Source: Arthrobacter sp. AQ5-05 (GTDB lineage Bacteria > Actinomycetota > Actinomycetes > Actinomycetales > Micrococcaceae). Taken from it: a DNA stretch of 64,000 bases. The position numbers and the translations under genes are program-made. Location of the stretch: contig NZ_QMKQ01000012.1 of the NCBI RefSeq assembly GCF_003287975.1, forward strand, positions 59,138-123,137, in the 5' to 3' direction. Shown piece by piece: positions 28,482 through 35,238 of this stretch. The notes under the pieces were generated by a model. That model saw nothing but the letters and a program-made list of their open reading frames with translations, ran no database searches and had not been told where the DNA came from. The stretch's first letter is position 1, and each line of letters begins with the position of its first letter.

Positions 28482-29075
28482 CTATGCGTCGCTGCCCGGG
28501 GGTTGCTTCAGGCACTTGTAGCGCACCAGCATGACCGCTGTGCCAGAACTTCGCGGTGCTTCCACCATCTCGAAGCGGCTGGCTTCCACACCGTGGGGGG
28601 AAGAGCTTCTTCCCCGTGCCCAGCACCACCGGATAGACCCACAGGTTCAGCTGGTCCACCAGTCTTGCCTTGAACAGCGACTGCAACAGGTCCGCGCTTC
28701 CCCAGGTATGGATCTGCCGGTGGGCCGCCAGCAGGGCCGGCAGTGCTGCGGCGGCATCCACGAGCTGAGTGGTGTTTTCCCACGTGGGCTCCGGCGTGCC
28801 GCGGGAAGCCAGGTATTTGGGCACCGCATCAAAGGCGACCCCGATCTCGTCGGTCTTCCCCGGCCAATAGCCGGCAAAGAACCCATAGGTGGTCCGGCCC
28901 AGCAATAGGGCATCGGATTCCTGCACGTCGGCAATGATCTGGGCACCGGCCGCAGCCGTCCGGTAGGGGTTTCCCATCCCGGGTACTCGAATCCCCCGTC
29001 CTGGTCGCTTGGACCGCCATTGGCCTGGATCACCCCGTCCATCGTGATGTGCATGTTCACGTGCAGCTCACCCAT
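28482..29075 (-). pseudogene. RibD C-terminal/dihydrofolate reductase-like protein, two frameshifts
   Basis: Reconstruction across three frames gives a near-complete reductase-like protein of about 197 residues: MGELHVNMHITMDGVIQANG (frame 1), then QESDALLLGRTTYGFFAGYW and VYPVVLGTGKKLF (frame 2), then GVEASRFEMVEAPRSSGTAV ending GSDA (frame 3). The breaks fall at short homopolymers: a GGG-AAA-CCCC stretch near 28970 and a run of six G near 28595. No domain is missing, so this may be a recent inactivation or an assembly error rather than old decay. Substrate unknown. Confidence 0.8.
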
Positions 29076-29383
29076 GAGGCGATTCTTCCCACCCGTTGGA
29101 TTCACCGGCGACGTACGCGCCGGCCGTTTGATGCAGCCAGTGTAGGCCCCATCCCGACCTCGGGAAACGGTTATCGAGGCAGCCCCACCTCGCACCGGGA
29201 GTGCCGATGTCGCCATACGGACGCTGCGGGCCGATTCACACTTCCGTCAACCATTTCCTGGGCCGCCCGGAGGAGTTCGGGCCTCGTCCGCGCGGCCGGC
29301 TCGCTCGACATTCTCATCGCCGGCCACGCGATCGTGAACGCGGCAGGCCGCGACCTTCCGGACCAGTCGACGGGAACGCCCGG
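29076..29383. other. Intergenic region between two inactivated genes
   Basis: About 308 bases without a recognisable gene, repeat or strong hairpin. Confidence 0.35.
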
Positions 29384-29848
29384 TCAGGCATCCTTCAACG
29401 GCGTGACTGCTGCGACAGTGTCGCGCAGGGTCCGGCGCTTGAGCCGCAGCTCGTAGTTGGACTGCAGATTCATCCAGAATTCTTCCGAAGCACCAAGATA
29501 CCGTGCGAGACGGAGTGCTGTATCGGCCGTGGTGCCGCGCTTGCCGCGCACGATCTCGCTGACACGATCTCGTTGATTCGACGCCGGGGGCACACCAACG
29601 GACACCGCAAGCTTGTTCCGGGTGATCCCGAACCCCTGGATGAAGTCCGCTGCAGGGACCTCCCCCGGGTGGATCGTGGGTAAAGTTTCTCGACCATCAT
29701 CTTCCCCAGTGCCAGCCCACGAACTGCACGTCGTCGGTTCCGCACGATTCCCCCGCGGTACGCGCAACGTATCCAGTGTTGTCGCAGCATCCAACTGACA
29801 GAGCTTGCGGTTCGCCATCTGCTGAATTCGCGGATCAAACCGCTTCAC
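29384..29848 (-). pseudogene. Remnant of a HigBA toxin-antitoxin pair (truncated toxin joined to antitoxin)
   Basis: One open frame encodes the middle of a HigB/RelE-type toxin (KRFDPRIQQMANRKLCQLDAA then TLRVPRGNRAE). It runs on, without the toxin C-terminus, into a HigA-type XRE antitoxin (LPTIHPGEV, ITRNKLAVSVGVPP, EIVRGKRGTTADTALRLARY). Between VGVPP and EIV a short stretch, ASNQRDRVS, replaces the usual RRIN. Upstream of 29848 the frame continues with toxin-like residues interrupted by TGA. The toxin N- and C-termini are lost. Whether the antitoxin part is still made is unknown. Confidence 0.7.
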
Positions 29849-30052
29849 CGGTCCACCACGTCAGACGCACTCGGCCTCATGGCCGGCGAGGAATCCAAGC
29901 ACACCCCCAGTGTGTAACGCCGTGCTCCAATGGGCCAGACGTCGCGTTGCACCGGAACCCCACAGAATCCCGGCCCACTCCCAACGAGTTCAAGTCCAAT
30001 CCCTTCTCACCGGATCAGTGGCCGGCAGCCGCCTGCGGCGAGACCCTGGGCC

Positions 30053-30265
30053 TCAGCTGGGCTGCGCGCCTTCCTCCTCGGGGTCAAAGAGTTCGTCGAT
30101 CCTGCACGCAAAAACCCCGGCCAAACGGAATGCCAGCGGCAAGGACGGGTCGAACCGGCCGCGCTCGATGGAGATGACTGTTTGCCGGGAGACGCCGAGC
30201 TCATCGGCGAGGCGCTGCTGGGACCAGCCACGCTCCTGCCGGCGTTCGGGAAGCGAGTTTTTCAC
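30053..30265 (-). CDS. Small XRE-family transcriptional regulator
   Basis: 70-residue Cro/C1-type helix-turn-helix protein: NSLPERRQERGWSQQRLADE then LGVSRQTVISIERGRFDPSL and a short tail with RIDELFDPEE. This YozG-like type is normally encoded beside a small membrane protein and represses its own operon. It starts with GTG at 30265, two bases after the stop of the membrane-protein gene, so the two are translationally coupled. Confidence 0.88.
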   Translation of the reverse strand: MKNSLPERRQERGWSQQRLADELGVSRQTVISIERGRFDPSLPLAFRLAGVFACRIDELFDPEEEGAQPS

Positions 30266-30267
30266 CC

Positions 30268-30741
30268 TCAGCCACGCTTCTTCGCCATGAGGTAGCGCAC
30301 GAAGGTGCTGAAGAAGCCGACCACGATGACCCCGATGAGTGCCCAGAGAACGTCGAGCTCGAACCCCGTGATGGAGAGGATCGCCAGGACCAGGCCGGTC
30401 AGCATGATGGTGTCGCGGAATGCGCCGGCCATGGCGGCGTCCAGCCATGTTGACTCGATCGATTCGTCCGGTTTGTCGATCGCTCCCCGGAGGCTCGACC
30501 GGTCGACAACGATCGCCCAGACCAGGCCCACCAGCCCCCAGGACATCACCAGGGCGAACACTCCGGCGACGGGCAGGGCATGCTCGCCTTGAGCTACTCC
30601 TGTCCAGAGGGTGATTGCACCGACGCCGACGGCCAGCAGCAACCCGATCGGGATGGCGACGCCCATGGCTGGAAGGCGGCCGCCGGCGAAGCGGATGCGG
30701 CCCCAACGCGTGCGGCTGTCGGTTCTGGGTTCAACGCCCAT
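30268..30741 (-). CDS. Membrane protein encoded upstream of XRE regulator
   Basis: 157 residues with four hydrophobic segments (about 26-45, 55-78, 105-122 and 128-148) and a basic C-terminus (LMAKKRG). Such proteins of unknown function (DUF2178-like pattern) pair with small XRE regulators in many Gram-positive bacteria. The ATG at 30741 has AAGGAG seven bases upstream. The promoter region carries a large palindrome (30773-30806). Confidence 0.8.
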   Translation of the reverse strand: MGVEPRTDSRTRWGRIRFAGGRLPAMGVAIPIGLLLAVGVGAITLWTGVAQGEHALPVAGVFALVMSWGLVGLVWAIVVDRSSLRGAIDKPDESIESTWLDAAMAGAFRDTIMLTGLVLAILSITGFELDVLWALIGVIVVGFFSTFVRYLMAKKRG

Positions 30742-30772
30742 GGACACTCCTTGTGTAAAGCGTGCTTGACTT

Positions 30773-30806
30773 GTAAAACAAGCTTGACATGTAAAGCTTG
30801 TTTTAC
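30773..30806. promoter_or_regulatory. Palindromic operator upstream of the membrane-protein/XRE operon
   Basis: GTAAAACAAGCTT (30773-30785) and AAGCTTGTTTTAC (30794-30806) form a perfect 13-bp inverted repeat with an eight-base centre. A further partial copy of the half-site motif (GTAAAGCGTGCTTGAC) lies at 30755-30770, nearer the gene. The position, AT content and symmetry fit an autoregulatory operator for the XRE protein. Confidence 0.7.
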
Positions 30807-31049
30807 GCAACCCCTCGTCCCCGTCGCATTCTGCGGGCGTCGATGAACGTGCCCCGGGCAGTGGGCTCAGGTCACCGGCGACTTCCATGACGGCGGACCC
30901 GCGAAAACGTTGAACAGCGAGGACTGATCCCGCGGTGTCCGCGCAGAACCGATGCCACCAACCCTTCCCCGGCCCATGCCCCCGTGCCTACCATGGGGCC
31001 ATCACGGTTGGCGTCAACCGGGCGCACCGCTGAAAGCAGGAGAAGAGCC
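30807..31049. other. Divergent promoter region before the E1 operon
   Basis: This 243-base stretch lies between the XRE operon operator and the E1 alpha start, with no gene. CAGGAG before 31050 is the ribosome site of the E1 alpha gene. Confidence 0.35.
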
Positions 31050-32057
31050 ATGACGGTTCAATCTGTTCTGTCCGCAACGGACAAACTCGATCTATTGCGC
31101 ATGATGGTGCTGATCCGCACCTTCGAGGAAGCGATCTTGCGCGAATACCATGCCGACAAGTCGCCGGGCTTCGACATCGGGGCCGGGCTGGTGCCCGGCG
31201 AGATGCACCTGGCGGCCGGCCAGGAACCTGTCGCGGCTGGGATCGGCGCACATCTGTCCCTTGGTGACGCAATGACCGCAACCCACCGCCCGCACCACCT
31301 GGCCATCGCCCACGGCGTGGACATGCGCAAGATGGCCGCGGAAATCTTCGGACGGGAGACCGGGCTGGGCCGGGGCCGCGGCGGGCACATGCACCTCTTT
31401 GATCCCAAGGTCCATTTCTCCTGCTCCGGGATCGTCGCCGAGGGGTTGCCGCCGGCGCTCGGGCAGGCCTTTGCCTTCCAGCGCGCCGGAACCGACCGGG
31501 TTGCTGTCGCCGTGGCCGGGGAGGGAGCCGCGAACCAGGGCGCGTTCCACGAGGCGCTGAACCTCGCGGCTTTATGGAAGTTGCCGGTCATCTTCGTGAT
31601 CGAGGACAACGACTGGGGAATCTCGGTCCCGCGTTCGGCCTCGACCTCGGTGCCCTCCAACGCGGTCCGCGCCGCCGCCTACGGGATCCCGGGAACCCGC
31701 GTGGAGGACAACGCCGTCGAGGATATCTGGGCTGCGGTTGGCGAGGCGGTCCGCCGGGCCCGGGCCGGCGAGGGACCAAGCCTGATCGAGGTGCACACCC
31801 TGCGCTTGTGGGGCCACTTCGAGGGCGATGCCCAGGGCTACCGCGGCGACCTGGAGGGCGTGCCGGGGCGCGACCCGATCCCCACCTACCAAAAGCACCT
31901 CACCGACGCCGGAATCCTCGACGGCGCCGCCTTCACCGAGATGGGGGCCGCGGCCTCCACCAAGGTCGAAGACGCGATCGCCTTCGCGAAGTCATCTCCC
32001 CTGCCCGATCCCGCCGACGCCTTGAAGTACGTATTCACCGAAGGAGCACAGTCATGA
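31050..32057 (+). CDS. Thiamine-diphosphate-dependent dehydrogenase E1 component, alpha subunit
   Basis: Alpha chain of an acetoin dehydrogenase/2-oxoacid dehydrogenase-type E1. The 335 residues contain the entry-site motif GHMHLFDP and the ThDP-Mg motif GEGAANQGAFHEALNLAALW leading to EDNDWGIS. The phosphorylation-loop region is YGIPGTRVEDN. The sequence resembles AcoA more than pyruvate E1 alpha, but substrate specificity cannot be read here. The ATG at 31050 follows CAGGAG. It overlaps the beta-subunit gene by four bases (ATGA). Confidence 0.88.
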   Translation: MTVQSVLSATDKLDLLRMMVLIRTFEEAILREYHADKSPGFDIGAGLVPGEMHLAAGQEPVAAGIGAHLSLGDAMTATHRPHHLAIAHGVDMRKMAAEIFGRETGLGRGRGGHMHLFDPKVHFSCSGIVAEGLPPALGQAFAFQRAGTDRVAVAVAGEGAANQGAFHEALNLAALWKLPVIFVIEDNDWGISVPRSASTSVPSNAVRAAAYGIPGTRVEDNAVEDIWAAVGEAVRRARAGEGPSLIEVHTLRLWGHFEGDAQGYRGDLEGVPGRDPIPTYQKHLTDAGILDGAAFTEMGAAASTKVEDAIAFAKSSPLPDPADALKYVFTEGAQS

Positions 32058-33109
32058 GCACCGCGCCCACGACACAAATTCAGTTGCCGCTCGAGCCCGA
32101 GGCGGGCCGCCGCAAGCTCTCCACCGCGAAGGCCATCACCGAGGCCATCACCCAACAGATGCATATCGACGAGAAGGTCTTCGTGATGGGCGAGGACGTC
32201 GGGCCCTACGGCGGCATCTTCTCCTCGACCACCGGGCTGCTCGACGAGTTCGGCCCCGAACGGGTGATCGACACCCCGATCTCGGAAACCGCCTTCATCG
32301 GCCTGGGCATCGGTGCCGCGGTCGAGGGCATGCGGCCGGTGGTCGAGCTGATGTTCGTCGATTTCTTCGGGGTCTGCATGGACCAGATCTACAACCACAT
32401 GGCCAAGATCCACTACGAATCCGGCGGCAATGTGAGGGTGCCGATGGTGTTGATGTCCGCGGCCGGCGGCGGGTATTCCGACGGGGCCCAGCACTCGCAG
32501 TGCCTCTGGGGTACCTTCGCCCACCTGCCCGGCATGAAGGTCGTCGTCCCGTCGAATCCCTACGATGCCAAGGGGCTGATGACCGCAGCCATCCGCTCGG
32601 ATGACCCGGTGATCTACCTGTTCCACAAGGGAATCATGGGACTGGGATGGATGAAGAAGAACCCGCGCTCGATCGGCGCGGTGCCCACCGACGCCTACGA
32701 GGTGCCGATCGGCAAGGCCCGGGTGGCCCGGGAGGGAACCGACGTGAGCATCGTGACGCTCTCGCTCTCGGTCCACCATTCCCTGGACGTCGCCGAGAAG
32801 CTCGCCAGCGAGGGGATCGATGTGGAGGTCATCGACCTGCGCTCCGTGGTGCCGCTGGACCGCGAGGCGATCGTGGCCTCCGTCGGCAAGACGGGGCGGC
32901 TGGTCGTGGTGGACGAGGACTACCAGTCCTTCGGCCTCAGCGGCGAGGTCATCGCCACGGTGGCCGAGGCGCTGCCCGGCGGGCTCAAGCACGTCTCGCG
33001 CGTCGCGGTCCCCGACGTCCCGATCCCGTACGCCTCGGGCCTTGAGTATGCGGTGCTGCCCACCCCGGCCCGCATCGAGGCGGCAGTGCGCAAGGCGGTG
33101 GCGGGATGA
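32054..33109 (+). CDS. Thiamine-diphosphate-dependent dehydrogenase E1 component, beta subunit
   Basis: 351-residue transketolase-like beta chain: FVMGEDVGPYGGIFSSTTGL, then RVIDTPISETAFIGLGIGAA, LMFVDFFGVCMDQI and, in the C-terminal domain, IDLRSVVPLDREAI. All belong to E1 beta of the acetoin/pyruvate type. It forms the heterotetramer with the preceding alpha chain. It overlaps the upstream and downstream genes by four bases each, so all three are translated from one message. Confidence 0.9.
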   Translation: MSTAPTTQIQLPLEPEAGRRKLSTAKAITEAITQQMHIDEKVFVMGEDVGPYGGIFSSTTGLLDEFGPERVIDTPISETAFIGLGIGAAVEGMRPVVELMFVDFFGVCMDQIYNHMAKIHYESGGNVRVPMVLMSAAGGGYSDGAQHSQCLWGTFAHLPGMKVVVPSNPYDAKGLMTAAIRSDDPVIYLFHKGIMGLGWMKKNPRSIGAVPTDAYEVPIGKARVAREGTDVSIVTLSLSVHHSLDVAEKLASEGIDVEVIDLRSVVPLDREAIVASVGKTGRLVVVDEDYQSFGLSGEVIATVAEALPGGLKHVSRVAVPDVPIPYASGLEYAVLPTPARIEAAVRKAVAG

Positions 33110-33336
33110 GCCAGATCCTGTTCCCCGTGATGACCGAGGATGCCGAGGCCAAGGGCGTCATTGTCACCTGGTTCTTCGAGGACGGCGAGCAGGTGGAGGT
33201 CGGGGACCTGATCGCCGAGATTGCGATGGACAAGGTGGACAGGGAAATCAAGGCCGAAGACGCCGGTGTGCTCAGGGTGCTGGTGCCCGAGGAGGAAGCG
33301 GTCATGCAGGGCGCGGTGATCGGGCGGATCGAATAG
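33106..33336 (+). CDS. Stand-alone lipoyl (biotinyl-lipoyl) carrier domain protein
   Basis: A 76-residue single lipoyl domain. The lysine expected to be lipoylated is Lys43 in EIAMDKVDREI, in the usual beta-turn. The two symmetrical halves are VTWFFEDGEQVEVGD and LRVLVPEEEAVMQGA. There is no subunit-binding domain and no acyltransferase domain, and no E2 or E3 gene follows. It probably serves as a mobile swinging arm for the E1 encoded just upstream, with an acyltransferase supplied elsewhere or a different acceptor. Confidence 0.85.
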   Translation: MSQILFPVMTEDAEAKGVIVTWFFEDGEQVEVGDLIAEIAMDKVDREIKAEDAGVLRVLVPEEEAVMQGAVIGRIE

Positions 33337-33497
33337 CCCGGAGCGGGAACAGGCAAAGGCCGCCGGTTCAAGCGATCGGCCGGAGCGGGGCCACCACTGG
33401 CTTCCGCTCCGGCTGCCACTCCCCCGATGCCACGATGTCCGCCAAGGGCCAAGCCACAAAGGGCGCATTGCCCGGCAAGGTGAACTACCCTCGATAT

Positions 33498-34601
33498 ATG
33501 GCGACGAACACAGACACACCCCGGAACACCGTCAGCCTGCCCATGCCCACTATCCTGACCCCGGCCCCGGCGGACGCCCCCGGGCTCAGCGACAAGTTCG
33601 GCCGGCAGGCCACGGACCTGCGCATCTCGCTGATCGACAAATGCAACCTGCGCTGCACCTACTGCATGCCCGCCGACGGACTGGCCTGGCTGCCCAAGTC
33701 CAAGCTGCTCACCCTGGAAGAGATCAGCCGGATCGTGCGCATCGGCGTGCGCGATTTGGGTATCCGCGAGCTGCGCCTCACCGGCGGCGAACCCCTGGTC
33801 CGCGTGGACCTGGCCCAGATCATTGCCGCGGTCCGCAAGGAGCACCCGGAGCTGCCCGTCTCCCTGACCACCAACGGGGTCGGGCTGGCCAAGAAGGCCG
33901 ACGCGCTCGCCGAGGCCGGGCTGACCCGCATCAACGTCTCCCTGGACACCCTGCACGCCGAGACCTTTGCCAAGCTCACCCGCCGCGACCACATCGATTC
34001 GGTGTTCGCCGGGATCGACGCCGCGCTTGCCGCCAACCTGGCACCGGTGAAAATCAACGCGGTGCTGATGCGCGGGATCAACGACGAACAGGCCCCCGAG
34101 CTCTTGGCCTGGGCGCTGGAGCGCGGACTGGAACTGCGCTTCATCGAGCAGATGCCCCTGGATGCCGACCACGTGTGGCGCAAGGACAACATGGTCACTG
34201 CCGCGGATTTGCGCGCCTACCTGGATACCCGCTTCCATCTCTCCCCGGACACCAAGCCCCGCGACGGGGCCCCGGCCGAACGCTTCCTGGTCTCCACCCG
34301 CGAGGACCCGGACACCGTCCTGGGCGCGGTGGGCATCATCGCCTCGGTCTCCGAACCCTTCTGCGCCGACTGCAAGCGCACCCGCATCACCGCCGAGGGC
34401 AAGGTCATGAGCTGCCTGTTCTCCAAGGAGGAAACCGACCTGTCCGCCCTGCTGCGCGACGGCTCGGACGACGCGGCGATCGCCGAACGCTGGCGCGCGG
34501 CAATGTGGGGCAAGCCCCGGGCCCACGGCATGGACCACGCCGGGCTCGGCTCGAAGGACTTTGTACAATCGGAGCGCTCCATGAGCGCCATTGGAGGATA
34601 A
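33498..34601 (+). CDS. moaA: GTP 3',8-cyclase MoaA
   Basis: Radical-SAM enzyme for the first step of molybdenum cofactor synthesis. The 367-residue product carries the N-terminal cluster motif CNLRCTYC (Cys49, 53, 56), LTGGEPLVRVDL for SAM binding and the C-terminal cluster residues in PFCADCKRTRITAEGKVMSC. The C-terminal GG after SAIGG fits the family. The open frame extends far upstream through other genes; the ATG at 33498 gives the normal length. moaD follows immediately. Confidence 0.95.
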   Translation: MATNTDTPRNTVSLPMPTILTPAPADAPGLSDKFGRQATDLRISLIDKCNLRCTYCMPADGLAWLPKSKLLTLEEISRIVRIGVRDLGIRELRLTGGEPLVRVDLAQIIAAVRKEHPELPVSLTTNGVGLAKKADALAEAGLTRINVSLDTLHAETFAKLTRRDHIDSVFAGIDAALAANLAPVKINAVLMRGINDEQAPELLAWALERGLELRFIEQMPLDADHVWRKDNMVTAADLRAYLDTRFHLSPDTKPRDGAPAERFLVSTREDPDTVLGAVGIIASVSEPFCADCKRTRITAEGKVMSCLFSKEETDLSALLRDGSDDAAIAERWRAAMWGKPRAHGMDHAGLGSKDFVQSERSMSAIGG

Positions 34602-34895
34602 TTGCGCATTCGCTACTTCGCCGCCGCCGCCCAGGCCGCTGGCATCACCGAGGAACGGCTCAACCTGGTTCAGCTGCCCGAGGCCACCCTGGGCTCGGTG
34701 CTCGAGCATCTGGCCGCCCGCACCCCCGCATCCGCCCCGGTGGCCGACGGGCCGTTGCTGCGCCGCACCACCTCGCTGGGCACGGTGTTGGCCCGCTGCA
34801 GCTTCCTGGTCAACGGCACCAGCGAACAGGACCGCAAACGCGTGCTGCACCCCGGCGACGAGCTCGACGTGCTCCCGCCCTTCGCCGGCGGATAG
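34602..34895 (+). CDS. moaD: Molybdopterin synthase sulfur carrier subunit MoaD
   Basis: Ubiquitin-fold sulfur carrier of 97 residues ending in PPFAGG; the terminal Gly-Gly is the site of adenylation and thiocarboxylation. It starts with a TTG directly after the moaA stop, with GGAGG (34592-34597) immediately upstream, so it is translationally coupled to moaA. The N-terminus RIRYFAAAAQAAG is typical. Partner: MoaE, encoded on the other strand at 25681-26130. Confidence 0.92.
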   Translation: MRIRYFAAAAQAAGITEERLNLVQLPEATLGSVLEHLAARTPASAPVADGPLLRRTTSLGTVLARCSFLVNGTSEQDRKRVLHPGDELDVLPPFAGG

Positions 34896-35121
34896 GGTGC
34901 ACTCGGGCCCGGATTCGCGGATTGCCCGCTCGACGGAGGCTCGAAGGGCCCCAGCAGGTGCCTGGATTCGCCGCGACGAGTGCAGCGTGGCGGTTCGCCG
35001 GGAATTCGTGCCCGAACGTCCTGACGGGCAGCGCACCTGAGGGCTGGGACATTGTTTGGTGCACCTCGAGATAGGTTCGTGTGCTACCCCCGCACCCGCC
35101 AAAGGGAATATGATGAGGACC
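34896..35121. other. Intergenic region downstream of moaD
   Basis: Convergent intergenic space; no gene or terminator with a U tract is seen here. A structured element follows at 35122. Confidence 0.3.
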
Positions 35122-35201
35122 GGACGGGGTGTGTAGTCAGGGCGAGAGCCCTAACCCAAAATTAACTTTTTGGGGGGATTCATTGGACGCACACCCCGTC
35201 C
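35122..35201 (+). other. Foldable three-stem element of unknown nature
   Basis: GGACGGGGTGTG (35122-35133) and CACACCCCGTCC (35190-35201) make a perfect 12-bp closing helix. Inside it, AGGGC-GAGA-GCCCT (35139-35152) forms a hairpin capped by a GNRA tetraloop, and CCCAAAA/TTTTGGG (around 35155-35175) forms a second one. The result would be a compact three-way junction of 80 nucleotides in a GC-rich genome, with an AT-rich internal arm. It lies between convergent genes. It could be a small RNA, a bidirectional terminator or a miniature transposable element. Confidence 0.55.
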
Positions 35202-35238
35202 ACCCGATTGCGCTACACATAGCCGCAACCGTTCCGCA

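Noticed and set aside
32985..35102. 705-codon minus-strand frame across moaA and moaD
   Set aside because: Shadow frame; moaA and moaD are unambiguous on the other strand.
35122..35201. Integron attC site
   Set aside because: The structure lacks the GTT/AAC core sites and no integrase or cassette array is near.
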